The notes under the pieces: model-generated
Told to the model about the DNA's origin: nothing
The model's database searches: none
What the model saw: the letters and a program-made list of their open reading frames with translations, nothing else
Shown: piece after piece, positions 12,139-23,919 of the stretch
Numbering within the stretch: the stretch's first letter is position 1
How the letters are laid out: each line of letters opens with the position of its first letter
Assembly: GCF_010389155.1 (NCBI RefSeq)
Contig: NC_057763.1
Location: 39,848,645 to 39,912,644, forward strand
Direction of reading: 5' to 3'
DNA length: 64,000 nt
Source: Erigeron canadensis
Lineage: Eukaryota > Streptophyta > Magnoliopsida > Asterales > Asteraceae
Translations under genes and position numbers: made by a program

Positions 12139-13551
12139 ATGACCATCAATGTCCACCCAGAAACAAACACCATGTGTATATTTCGTACGATACTACTTTT
12201 GAAATGCCTTTGATGCTTATATATAGGGTCACCCGCAGCCTTCCCACCACATCTCTAACCTTTCGAAGGTATTACCGTCTTTCATATATACACAACTAAT
12301 CTAATAATCAACCAAACATGCACATACAATAATCATATAACAACCACGTATTTACACGTCAACAAATCCATCAATCAAACAATGTCATCACTCAAGACAC
12401 TCAAACATATGCACAATCAAGTCATGTCATCATCAAGGAAATCAAACGTATGCACAATTGAACTATGTCATCAATCAAGGCAAACACATAATTGCACAAA
12501 CAAACAAGTTAACACACAAAGGTTGTACACTTTTCAGCCCGAATCTCAAACGAGTAGGGAGCTACGAACTCACCTTGATCGGCAAGAATCAAGTTAAGAA
12601 TGATCACAAGCGTATAATATTCATCACACGTTCACAACCTATAGTCATACATATATGCATATCAATACACGTTCATAATTTCATTCTTCAGGATTCGTTC
12701 GATCATGAGAATCAAAATGATGTTTGTTGGACGGATATGAGATTTGGGGGATGTTAGGAATTGACTATGACATGGATTAAACGAGTTAAAGAACATGGGT
12801 AAGAATGGTTTGACTAAAAAGTCAAAATTGACCAAGAACATCCAAACCCTAACTAGACACTTGAAACCGGTTTGTAATGCTTCAAAACTGAATTTTATGC
12901 TTTATTAGACATGAAATAACATCAATGAACATAACCCACTTCAAAAGTCTTAACCCATGACTCACAAAATCATTAAAACCCGTTTTTGACCCACTTTGAC
13001 TTTTGCAAAAACCTTAAATCGGCCAAATTGCCTTTTTGAAGGCTTGGAACTCATTTGGAAGTATATATGAACGAAAATTAGGTACATCTACTGCAAAAAT
13101 CGATTTAGAACATCCATTTTTAGTTTAGATTCGAATTTGACCTAGTTTACCCACTTTGAAACCCTAATTTTGACCCATTTCACTTTTGACCTACAATTCC
13201 ACTCAAGAACACTTGGATTTGACTAGAAACATGATTATAAACATAAAATGGTGGATTTGAGATGAGTTTTACTTACCAAAATTATCTTCAAATAGTCAAA
13301 CCCGAATTTTAGCTAGATGGAAGAATTTCTTGGACTTTGACCTTCAAATCTTTGATATGTTGTTTAGAAGATCTTGATGATTATTATTCTAGTTTTAATC
13401 TTGCTTAAATTTCCATAAATATGATAGAAATCTAGAGAGAGGGAGATATGTGTTTGTGTGTGTTCATGGGAGAGAAGTAGAGAGAGAAAGGGGAGATAGA
13501 ATGAGATGGGTGGAAGGGAAATAAGTCTAAGATAAGGGGGTGTGGGGTTCC

Positions 13552-13690
13552 AGCACTTAGACTATTACTCCAAGAATTAGTCTCATTCTATCTTTTAGAC
13601 TATTACTCTACGAATTAGTCTCATTCTGTCTTTTAGACTATTACTCTATGAATTAGTCTCATTCTGTCTTTTAGACTATTACCCCGAGAA
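13552..13690. repeat. 38 bp tandem repeat inside solo LTR
   Basis: Three full units and a partial fourth, each starting 'ttagactattactct' and ending 'gtctcattctgtctt'. Positioned upstream of the CT-rich tract when the LTR is read in its own sense. Confidence 0.85.
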
Positions 13691-14856
13691 TCAGAAACAC
13701 GAGTTATACACACGAATGAAGAATCCAAAAAGGAAAAGGCAGATGTCACATACATAATTAACGAAAGTAAATGGGTTCAACACCACGAGCGTTACAATTA
13801 ACCACATAGTCAACAAAAGTCAAACATAGTCAAATAGGTCAAAATTCACGAATGTTACATAGATATAAATGTCATCTCAAGGTTTAGGTTCGATTTGCAC
13901 CGACGATGATATCGACTAGCACATAAGTCCGAAATTAAACGATAAATTGATCTATTTGGACACATTGCACTTACATGAACTCCAAATTGCACTTGAACTA
14001 TATTGGCCAACTCGATAGTTAGTTAAATTGTACATATGGTCAAAAGGTCAGGAACCACGATTGTTACAGTCTTCCTTTTGTACATCTCGGCATACTAATT
14101 GGAGCAAACATGAATAGGGTTGTAAACTGGAATTTCCTGTTTGATATGTTTGAAAGTAGACTGTCGTCACATTGGAAGGCTTCTAGTCTTTTCCATTTTT
14201 AGAGCCCCGGTGAAGGTGATAGAGGGTCTGGAGGCGATTATGAGAAAATTTCTATGGGGCAGCTCAGAATCTGACAAGAAAATGCACTGGATCTAGTGGG
14301 ATCGCGTGACTTCACCTAAGAACAAGGGTGGACTGGGTATTAGCAGGTTAAGGGATATCAATGTGGCGCTTATTTCTAAGTGGTGGTGGCGATTTAAAAA
14401 CGAGCATGACAACCTCTGGAGACGTGTGATTATGGAGCTTCGTGATACAAAAATTAAGAAGATGGAACCAAATCCCTTACAACAAAGAGTTACCGGGTAC
14501 CTGGTCTAATGTCGTCAAGCTAGTGGATTCAGTGAAAATTGAAGGAAAATAAAGGAATATCTAACATGGTCAAAGGTGAGTTGGGAGACGAGAAGGAAAT
14601 CAAATTTTGGATCGACTATTGGACAGGGAATGGACCTGGCCTCTTAAGGAGACCTTTCCATGTTTATTTAAACTGGAAAAAGAAAAAAAGGCGTTTGGTG
14701 GCTGATAGGTGCGAAGGTAGTACTGGAATTTTTCAAGGGAAATGGAACTGGTCTAGACAGCCCACCTCAGTCGAAGAAATGAGAGAATGGACTGATTTTA
14801 GTTTGATGTTGTCAGGAACTAAATGCACAAACAGAATAGATAAATGGATTTGGAAG

Positions 14857-15555
14857 TGTTAGGTTATATAACTATTTATCAAATCAAATCACAAAGCACG
14901 CAACGGAAGATAAATCTATGTAGTTAATTAATTAACCAAGAAAGAAAACGTGTACCTTAAATTGAAGAGAATAAAGTAAGAAACTTTATAATAAGATTTA
15001 AAATAAAACCTCTCTACGATCGCACACACAACGTTAGAATGTATGTATGCTAGTACTTGATCACGAACCGAACAACCCTTTGTTAATACCATTTTATTCG
15101 AACTAACCAAAAACCAAAAACCCAAAACCCTTTTGTTTGGTAGAATCGGCCGAAGCCAAGAGAGAGGGAGAATGAGAGATTTTTATAGTTTTAGAAAACC
15201 TTAAGATTTGTGTATGGAAAACAATTAAGTTAACCCTCTATATATAGGATTAAAAAACTTGATGACCAAGTTTAGGGTTTGTGAAAACCCTCCCACGGCC
15301 AACCCCCTCTAGAACAATCTAGAGGGTTTCCTAATTGTTTCCTAATCACAACTCTCCTTCGTTAAGTCCGTTAATTAAGTACCGTTAACTATTAACCCTT
15401 TTAACGGATGATTGTTAGTTTTTCGTGATTTAATTAATTAATAAATTACATTTAATATATTAATCAATTTTAGTTACATTCGTGTTGAACGTGTGACCCC
15501 GTAGGCTTAAATACTTTTCGGACATACATTCATTTTACGTGATCATATACCTACA
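14857..15555 (-). mobile_element. Solo LTR, 699 bp (Copia-like), inserted in LINE
   Basis: Ends TGTTAGGTTATA … TATACCTACA, with the 5 bp duplication GGAAG on both sides (14,852–14,856 and 15,556–15,560). Removing it joins LINE frames across WIWK. A TATA-like CTATATATAG at about 15,240 and a downstream CT-rich tract on the minus strand suggest minus-strand sense. Size and end sequence fit Ty1/copia. No internal domain. Confidence 0.85.
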
Positions 15556-16210
15556 GGAAGGGCGGGAAGGATAATGCTTTGACTGTGAGATCGGTGAAGG
15601 AGTTCTTGATTAGCAACAAAGATTTTAGTGATTGTTATGTTTTTTATTGGTGTAAATGGATCCCCGAGAAGTGTAACATCTTCATGTGGATGGCGGCTAT
15701 GGACCGCATTCCAACCATGCAAGCTCTTCAGGCCCGCAAGTGTAACTTCAGTGATTTGGGATGTGTACGTGCTTTGTGGTGATGGAATTGAATCGGTGGA
15801 GCATATTTTTTGCGAATGTGTGGTTGCTGCAAGTATATGGCATTTTATTCAGGAGTGGTGTGATACGACACCCTTCTTCGTTTTTAATCTGAAGGACCTA
15901 GTCGAATTTCATGTGCAGATGAGGAAGAACAACCTGGAAAAAGAAACCATCAAGGGGATTATTATCGTTAGCTGTTGGAACATTTGGAAGGCTAGAAACG
16001 CTATATATCAAGTTCGAGAACGCCACTGTGAATGTAAAAGGAATTATTCAAAGCATCAAGACGTGTGGATATCTTTGGTATAAGTATAGAACAAAACACA
16101 AAAGCCTTTCATGGCAAGACTGGTGTAGTTTTGTATATATATGACCACTGCCGGCGATTTGCTGGGGTGTATGTGAATAAAATCGTTACTTTTCAAAAAG
16201 AAAAAAAAAA

Positions 16211-16802
16211 CAAACTCATACATTTTCAAGCTGATACGAAGCTGATATATATGCATGTGTAGAACAAACTTTTTATATACATTTTTTGTCGCAACACCAA
16301 ATAAAAATTAGTTACATGGGTAAAATAAATAATATCTGTAAAATATATAAAATGTATTTTTTGATTTTGCAAAAAATTAATATTGAGTACTCAAATACAT
16401 AAAGATTTGCTCAATAACCATCAAATCAAAAATAATGATATATGCCGCCATCTATACTAAACTAAAAAGTATTAGAAGGAATAAATAATATAAATCAGTC
16501 AAAAAAATATATAATTATATCTTTTTTTGTCCCCTATTGTTACGTTTGCTTCTTACACAATGATAATTGATTGGAAAGATAATTTACTCCTATCAAGTCT
16601 TTTCAATGGCAATGATTATTACATGTATCAGATTAAATAAAAAATTAACTCTATACTATTTAAACATATCCATCACACTTCTCTTAACTCTATACTATAA
16701 AAAATTTTTACTTACATATATATGATTTCTAATCCTTTTCACTTACAATTTTCATTATACTTAAAAATCAAATTAACATATAATCTAAAAAAAGTAAATA
16801 TC
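16211..16802. other. AT-rich intergenic
   Basis: No gene, repeat family or RNA recognised between the LINE 3' end and the acidic reading frame at 16,803. Confidence 0.4.
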
Positions 16803-17147
16803 ATGGCTAAAAGAAGAAGATATTCTGAAAGTGAAAACAAAGAGTCAAATGAAGAAAAAAGTGGAGAGTATAGTGATGAGGAGACTACTGAGGAAGAACA
16901 TAGTGAAGAAGAAGATCAATTCAAATCTGTTGACGAATAAGATAATGAAATTTTTGGTACCATTCAACTCAAGTCTGACGATGATGATCTAGAAGAAGAA
17001 GATGATGATAATAATAATAATAATGAAGATGATGATCAAGGTGATGGTTCAGAGACTGACAGTGGGAACACGCAGAATGCATCACCACATCAGGGTGGAA
17101 AACGACGAACTCCATCACTATCATCGTCACTAAAGAAATCTTGTTAG
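16803..17147 (+). pseudogene. Short acidic low-complexity reading frame with one internal stop
   Basis: Starts MAKRRRYSESENKESNEEKS and continues in one frame for 45 codons to a TAA at 16,938–16,940, then for 68 more codons in the same frame to a TAG at 17,145–17,147. The N-terminus has a basic KRRR patch. The body is Glu/Asp/Ser-rich with an Asn run, and the end is basic again (GGKRRTPS…SLKKSC). Continuity of composition and frame across the stop suggests one former protein of about 114 residues, or the tail of a larger one such as a transposon product. I do not recognise the family. Confidence 0.35.
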
Positions 17148-17429
17148 ATTTTGATGAAATGTTGTCATCTTTTGATGTATACTGTTAATTATATTTTAAA
17201 TATTTTGTTTTTTATTTTCTGCAAATTACATAAAAAAAATATATGTTCTATGATAGATCAAATTTTGTTTGTGAATTTTTATTTAAGTCAAAAGGGAAAA
17301 AAAAAATGGAAACTCAAAGGATAGAGATGTGTAGAACAAGAAAGATAATATTAAGTCAACATTACAATCATTCGAAAATACATAAGCATAATAGTGAACA
17401 TGTAAGCCGATAACAACATGTAAAACTAA

Positions 17430-17945
17430 TAATTAGGAGCATAATTTATCTTTTCTTCCGCTGTTGTTTTCATTTTTTTTTTTTTTTTTTGAATATAAGC
17501 CTCTTTCTTGTTGAATTTTGCAAACTTTAATTGTTCTTTTTTATTTCCATCACTTGCATGAACATTAGAATCAAGGATTCCTCTTCTTTAACAAATTGTT
17601 GTGACATTGGGACTTATAAAAGCCTAAAATTTTTTTTTAACAGTTTATATAGTTGTATAAATAAATCAAAAGATTATGATTATTAAAAAAAATAATAAAA
17701 CAAAAAACCTCTTCATGATACTCTCATATTCATCATTTAGATAATGAATTTCCAATAGAATATCTTTCATTTCATCGAGAAGAATAATAGAACGATCTTT
17801 AACTTTATTTATGAACTCGGTTTTCTTTCGAATATTGTGGTTATAGAAATTATCACATTCGGGATAGTAGTTTCTGATAAAAGTAATTGATGAGCGTTCA
17901 TTTTGTGATAAATTTCCCCATCATAAGGCCAAATTTTAATTACTT
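17430..17945 (-). pseudogene. Unrecognised two-exon-like gene remnant
   Basis: On the minus strand 17,912–17,706 reads NERSSITFIRNYYPECDNFY, HNIRKKTEFINKVKDRSIIL and LLDEMKDILLEIHYLNDEYE without stops. After a stop-rich gap, a second stretch near 17,600–17,430 reads SNVHASDGNKKEQLKFAKFN. The charged, helix-prone sequence is more gene-like than its surroundings, but no start and no domain were identified. It may belong to the same lost gene or transposon as the acidic frame on the other strand. Confidence 0.25.
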
Positions 17946-18307
17946 TAATCTTGCCAATTCTCAAACATATCCGAAAGTAACATTGTTGCTAATCACTAGT
18001 GATTCAACTTTAAAACATTAGGATTCAAATTTAACATATGAATGGTGTAGTATATGAAGCAAGTGAACGTACACACAAACAAACGTAAATTTAAAATCAT
18101 TATAATATAATTTAACTTTACAAAACACTCATTTTAGTTATTTCAATTCTCACATGCTTAATCATTAAACTTATATTAGAGGATATTCTAGTTTTAAAGG
18201 GAATCCTAATGAGTAGTATAAAAAGTTAGTTTTATAGTAGTATTTATATTTATATCTTTATTATACACATAGATGCAGATTACAACTGCAAATAAACATA
18301 TACATTT

Positions 18308-19206
18308 GGGAAAATTTTATATATGTCCCATATTGGTACCCTGATTACATATTTACCCAACTTAAATTAATAATTACATATATATCTAAATTTTGTTTAG
18401 ATTATATCATATTTATCCATTGTGTTATAAAATGATTTATATATAATCACATATTCATAAGGAAATAGACCTATGATCTTGCTTGCCTTCAAAAAGATGA
18501 TTATGTCATATTATTTGTTTAATTAATCCCTAATTGCTTGTATTTCTTGTTATAATGCACAATAATATTTCATACAATAAATTGGCATCATTTACATAAA
18601 TTTGCATATAAAATGGATCATTATGAATTTATGTCAATCGTTAAGAGTAGCCTTAAAACTTCAAGCTAAAGTTTTGCTAAAAAAATACGAGTTCACAGAT
18701 TTATCCATGACCGATATAGTGTACCCCTTATCCGTCCGCGACCCGCAAATGGTTACATATTTATATCCGTATCGTATCCACAAATAAATTTATTAAAATT
18801 TCTCAGTCCATGACAAATAGGTAGCCGCTAGTTACGGGGTTTTTTTGCACGTTGTCACCTCTATTATTACTTGGATATACAAAAGCTTTCTTACAGTGTG
18901 TGTGTCTTTTGCTCTACTGATTCATACCCGATCACATATGTGTAACTGCAGCTTTGAGATGTGTTTAGATCTTGTAGGGGTTCACTTTGTGAATTACTTA
19001 TATAATTTGGTTAAAATGTAATTGGTTGTTAGTTAGAAAGGACAAATAGAGAATTTATTGAGTAAACTTGATTATAAATCATTTTATAGCACAACGGATA
19101 AATATGATATAATCTAAATAAATTTTGGATATATATATAATTATTAATTTAAATTGGGTAAATATGTAATTAGAGTGTTAATATGGGACATATATGAAAT
19201 TCTCCC
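18308..19206. mobile_element. Mutator-like non-autonomous TIR element, ~0.9 kb
   Basis: Terminal inverted repeats of about 145 bp: left GGGAAAATTTTATATATGTC, right (reversed) GGGAGAATTTCATATATGTC, and similar through 'tttagattatatcatattta'. The flanks are TATACATTT and TATATATTT, a 9 bp duplication with one mismatch, as expected for MULEs. The interior (about 600 bp) has no recognised gene. A 61-codon frame at 18,602 is unassigned. Confidence 0.75.
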
Positions 19207-20087
19207 TATATATTTACATAAACGAAAAATTGTATATGATGGACATAAATAAAAGAACGTTTACGCATAAATTATCGTACACCCTTTGATATAAATGAAC
19301 GGATGAAAGATATATCTGTAACATTCGTGACTTTTGACCTCAATTGACTTGTAATTAAACGTAATTAAGTAAGGACGATTTCGTGAATGTATATGATTTA
19401 TTGAACGTTTTGATATGTTTTAACGTAACGTTGAGTTTAAATGTGTTAACGGGTTCGTTTTGGCATTTAAATGTTTAACGAATAGCTATTGGTCGGAATT
19501 AGCGGAGCGGAAGCCTCCTTTTTGGACACCAAGGCCGGCTCCCTTAGTCTCCCACACCCACACTCCCACATTTCCTTTCCTTATCTCATTTCTCTCTTCC
19601 TTTTTTTTTCTTCTTCTTCATCTACCAAAAGAACCCCACCATAAATTCATGATAAATCCTTGAAAATATTGTGTTGTGAGTGTTAAATTAACTAAACTTA
19701 TTAGCAATGATAACCTACATCATCAAAGTCCAAGATTTTTACAAGTTTCAAGTGTTCATCCAAGGTTTTGAGCCCTAATTTCGGATTTGAGGTTCTAGAC
19801 TGAATTGGTAAGTGTTTCATAGCTCAAAACGTTCCTTTTAGATTGTAGGTTACTTCCTTATTGTCAACTTAAACGTTTGGTGGTCGATTTTGGCATAAAA
19901 TGGGTATTTTTGCTTAAAAACGGGTTTGAAGATGAATCTAATGATTTTGGACTTGGGTTTGTAAAACAAGATGTTTTCTAGTGTTGTTTATACTTGTATT
20001 TGGTTGTGTTAAAGTTTGGTAATCGGATTTGGCTTCTAAGGTTGTCGATTTTTAGGTCAAAACCCGTATGTGTTCATCAATTCTGCG

Positions 20088-20170
20088 GATGATCTGCAGA
20101 TTTGCGGATGATCCGCATCCGCCGTAGCATCCGCCATATCGTCTACCATCCGCCATACCATCCTCCATTC
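20088..20170. repeat. GC-rich palindromic cluster inside solo LTR
   Basis: Repeated GCGGAT/ATCCGC words form overlapping palindromes such as GCGGATGATCCGC, followed by several 'catccgccat' units. It stands out against the AT-rich LTR. Confidence 0.8.
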
Positions 20171-20867
20171 GCTGTCCATTTCATTCACGTTTACGTACGG
20201 TTACCGGTCAACATTCAATGATCCAAAACTTGTTTATTAGTCTTATATCATCATTCTAAGGTCAACAAAATTGGTTAAACACATTTCGAAACACTTTGAT
20301 TCTCAAGTCAAATTTTGGTGCTAAGTCATTGAACCGAATTTAACTAAAACTTTTCTCTTGTCGCTTAAACGTTCTCGAATCACTTTTAAAGCATCCTCGG
20401 GATTGTGGCATAGTTTAGCTAGCTAGACCTTACCAATTGAGGATACCTTGCGATGATGAATTGTTGATTTAATAGGTTGTGATCGTTGTGCTCCCCGCTC
20501 ACCCGCTTAAGCTCATTCTAATGACTTCTAGAGGCCAAGGTGAGTTTCGTAAACCCTCCCTACTCAATTGAGATTCAGGCTGAAAAGTGTACGTGCTTGT
20601 TATTGTCGTTTAATCGATTGGTTGATTGTTTGATTAACGTATTGACTTGTTGCTCGGTTAATTATGCTTCCGTTATGAATACTTGTTGTGGTTTCGGTAG
20701 TTGTACATACATGGAAGACGGTTATACTTTCAATGAATAGGAGATGTGGTGGAAAGGCTGCGGGTGACCCTATATATAAGCATCAATGATTCCTTGAAAT
20801 TAGAATCGTAAGAAGTGTATATGCATTGTGATGTTGATTGATGGAAAACGTTTTGATAAGGATCGGG

Positions 20868-21290
20868 GCATAGGATCTCGCATGATAACATTTGTGATGG
20901 TGATAACGATTAAGTCCATGTTGATTTGTGATGGTGATAACGATTAAGTTCATGTTGATGGCATAACGATAAGCCCACGATTTGTGGCATAACTTTGTTG
21001 TTAACGATATTGTTTAACATGTATATTGAATATGAATGCTTAGTTGTAACGTAACGTTGATATTACGCATTTGAAATATATGTAAGTCGTGACGTGATAT
21101 TACGCATTTGAAATATATGTAAGTCGTGCCTGGGACGTATCTTACGCATTTGAAATATATGTAAGTCGTGCCTGAAACGTAGTTTACGCATTTGAAATAT
21201 ATGTAAGTCGTGCCTGAAACGTATTATACGCATTGTTTATCATGTAAGTCGTGCCGGTTTATCACGCATTATTTATTATGTAAGTTGTGC
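20868..21290. repeat. Tandem repeats inside solo LTR
   Basis: Two ~42 bp units sharing 'gatggtgataacgattaagt' are followed by about four to five ~45 bp units built on 'acgcatttgaaatatatgta' and 'agtcgtgcc'. This is the counterpart of the minisatellite in the related LTR at 11–12 kb, but with different units. Confidence 0.8.
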
Positions 21291-21761
21291 CATCATAACT
21301 ATAATTGAACGTAAACGTTGACTTGTATTGATTTGTGATAACGTGAAACCTTTTAGGGTTTCCTTGGAACGTGATTAAGTACTTCAATCCTCGTATATCA
21401 TTAACGGTTGTTATCCCGACACACTTATTTCTCTGTTACTTATCCCTACGAACTCACCAACTTTATGTTGACGCGTGTTAGTACACTTTTCAGATGATAG
21501 GTTAGCTCAAAGATGTATTGGATGATTGATTGCCTGATTTTGCTAGAATTAGATTTGGACTTGGACTTCTTGGATCCGTGATTCATGTTTCCCGATTAGG
21601 GTTTATGCTTAGATGTGATCCAGTTGCTTGCACTACTAAATGGTTCGTATGGATTTACTTGATCATTTTATGCATTTAGTTTACTCTACATAAATTCCAT
21701 GTCGTGCTGTGCTTTTCTTGTGATACCCCATGATTCCACCTTGTTGGGGTGTTACAATATC

Positions 21762-22077
21762 CATCATCCATGTTTGTGGAATAGGAACATATATCCCGTC
21801 AAATAAATTGTCCAAGTTTGAGTTTGTAACTTTGTATACTCTTATATGTATCACAATCTTTTTTCATTTTAGCCCAACTTAGGGTGGACGGTACCGGGGG
21901 AACACCGCTTCGTGTTACCGGTACCGGTTGGGCGGTAAGCAAAATGGGGAGGGTCGTCCTCGGCCTGGTCTCCACCTTTGTTAACGTTTTTCGACCGTTG
22001 CTTGTGGTTTTTTTTTTATGTTAGCTGCCATGAAAATCTATATACATACATATTTATATATATCTATATAGTAAAAA
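21762..22077. other. Intergenic after solo LTR
   Basis: A GC-richer block at 21,880–21,985 contains 'ggtaccgg' and 'ttaccggtaccggttgg' palindromes. No gene recognised. Confidence 0.4.
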
Positions 22078-23218
22078 GATAAAATGAGAACCAACAAAAT
22101 GTCGAGAACTGTGAGAACTTTTTTAGATAAGGGTAATTCTGTAATTCAATAAACATATGAAAAATAATACTAATTTAATTAAATGAGTCCCTTAAATATT
22201 TCCATAAATAATGTTGACACTTTAACCCATTTTTCTCTATAATTACAAGATTAATTAAATCTGTTCCACGAATGTTTTATTCTACATTTTCAAAACTTCA
22301 TTTTCTTTTGTTAACTTAGTAAAGTATAGACAAATAATTTAATTTGATTAAAGTGTAATACTTATGACAATAAAAATAGTTTTTACGTGTTAGACAACTT
22401 TAACAATTTATTTTCTCATAATAATTATAATAGATTCATTAAATTGTGTATATTCATTCCATTCACATATTAAGGTTTATTATTTTATAAAGATTTTTAT
22501 CTGTGAACATTATCAGATATATGTATAAATAAAAGTTTTTTACATGTGAACATCATTATACACATGTGTTAATAAAAGGTGTTTACATGTAAACGCAAAC
22601 AAATACATGTATAAATAAAAGTTGTTTATATGTGAACATCATCATACACATGTGTAAATATAACTTGTGTAGATATGAACCTCATCATACACATGTGTTA
22701 ATAAAAGGTATTCATATGTAAACACAATTCTTATATAATTGTTTTTAAACACACTTGTAATTTCGTTAAAAATATATACCTGAACATTTATAAACGGTTT
22801 CATTCACATGTGTACCAACAAAAAAACTTATACTAAAGCAGAAATATTTTTTACAAAATTTATACTCTATTAAATATACAACAACGTAGATAAATTATGT
22901 TAGTATTTTAAAGTTTTTAAAAATTATGTGTATCGATTAATAAGTCTTAATATTAACAATTATTATTAAATGATTTTTAAATCCAATAACTATATCAATC
23001 ATTAAATGTGGTGCCGAATTTACTGGAAGTTTGTTATGGAGGATACGGTTGTTCTAATTTGTTTATAATGGCATGTTTACCCTTTTACATTTTATAACCA
23101 TTTATTTATTGTTTTAATTGCACTTTATTTACTAGTCATTGATTAATCTCATCTAATGGTTTAAGATAGTTCTCGCAGTTCTCGATAAATAATTAGTTCT
23201 CGTAATAACCTAACTCTC
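22078..23218. mobile_element. TA-flanked element with 'gagaacc' ends, ~1.1 kb
   Basis: Left end 'aaaatgagaaccaacaaaat' and right end 'agttctcgtaataacctaac' are inverted 'gagaac/gttctc' motifs bordered by TATATA runs, a pattern also seen at 24.1–24.5 kb. The interior is very AT-rich and has no ORF. At 22,495–22,735 there are about four imperfect ~55–60 bp repeats with 'gaacatcatcatacacatgtg' and 'aataaaaggtgtttacatgt'. Superfamily undetermined. Confidence 0.5.

Positions 23219-23226
<8 letters not shown>

Positions 23227-23270
<44 letters not shown>
23227..23270. repeat. (GT)22 microsatellite
   Basis: Uninterrupted GT dinucleotide run of about 44 bp at the right border of the TA-flanked element. 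Confidence 0.95.
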
Positions 23271-23273
<3 letters not shown>

Positions 23274-23919
23274 GCGTTGTTAGGAAGAAGACAACATCGA
23301 GATATATGTTATATAATATTAAATTCAATTTTATATTTTATACCCTATATTTTAAGCTATTTATCATATTGGCTCAAAGTCTTTTTCTTATATTCTTGTT
23401 TTCTATACATGATTATTATTAATAGTATTTTAAATTGATATTTAGTGTTTATAAAATGTTTAATTTTACAGTTTTAAATACTATTTTACTGAAATATTTA
23501 AGTATTGTTTAATTTTTTTTTTGATTTGAACTAATTTTTAAATTAAGTAATTAAAAAAATAAAAAAGTGGGGAGAGGTGGCGAGGTGATCCTAGCATTAA
23601 AAGAGGGGAGGGGAGAAGAAGAAAAATCAGGGAGGGAAAGAGTGGGAAAGCCTCTCCCCCACCTTTAGAAATGTTTAAATATAATGGAATGTTAAAACAT
23701 ACTCGAAAAAGTCTATTTAAATATGAAAAAGTCAGACTCGCACACACCAGTAGCACTACCAGGAACATGCGCGCACCCACGTTTTCAGAAAAAGTCTTGC
23801 AACCAATGTACGACCAAAACACATGGAGTACGTTCCTAAACCTCCCACAATATATATCCTTATATTATATTATATAGGTAAAATAAAATAAGTATTAAAA
23901 TAAAATATGTAAAATAATA

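Larger units (their letters stand above)
10943..14068 (-). mobile_element. Solo LTR, 3,126 bp, inserted in LINE
   Basis: Read on the minus strand it begins TGTAACAATCGTGG and ends GGGGTGTTACA. It is flanked by the 5 bp duplication GTCTT (10,938–10,942 and 14,069–14,073), which falls within LINE coding sequence. A CT-rich leader-like tract lies on the minus strand near 13,440–13,500. There is no internal gag/pol, so it is a solo LTR left by unequal recombination. It shares its start and the phrase 'gggtcacccgcagccttccc' with the reverse of the LTR at 19,317–21,756, so both belong to one family. The length suggests Ty3/gypsy (Tekay or Tat-like), which is an inference. Confidence 0.85.
10770..16210 (+). 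pseudogene. LINE (L1-type) ORF2 remnant split by two solo LTRs
   Basis: Three pieces, at about 10,770–10,942, 14,069–14,856 and 15,556–16,210, read in order as a degraded non-LTR retrotransposon ORF2. The first has KSNLYGIGV-like text followed by EMAKVVKCAAGR. The second has PFVHLGILIGAN, SWKASSLS-like text, FRAPVKVIEGLEAIMRKFLW and TSPKNKGGLGISRLRD, which are reverse-transcriptase C-terminal motifs. The third has the zf-RVT region (NIFMWMAAMDRIPTMQALQA, then VEHIFCECVVAASIW). A poly-A-like end lies near 16,193–16,210. Several stops and shifts are present and the 5' part is absent. The interruptions are exact: each LTR is bordered by a repeated 5 bp of LINE sequence. Confidence 0.85.
19317..21756 (+). 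mobile_element. Solo LTR, 2,440 bp
   Basis: Begins TGTAACATTCGTGACTTTTG and ends GTTGGGGTGTTACA, flanked by the perfect 5 bp duplication ATATC (19,312–19,316 and 21,757–21,761). A CT-rich leader-like tract lies at 19,550–19,625. Same family as the inverted copy at 10,943–14,068: both contain the 'ggctgcgggtgaccc' block. No internal retrotransposon domains, hence solo. Confidence 0.88.

Noticed and set aside
12093..12757. ORFs of 68–99 codons between 12.1 and 12.8 kb
   Set aside because: They lie inside the solo LTR, overlap tandem repeats and have no domain similarity.
23226..23438. ORFs beginning with a Cys-Val run
   Set aside because: They are translations of the GT microsatellite.
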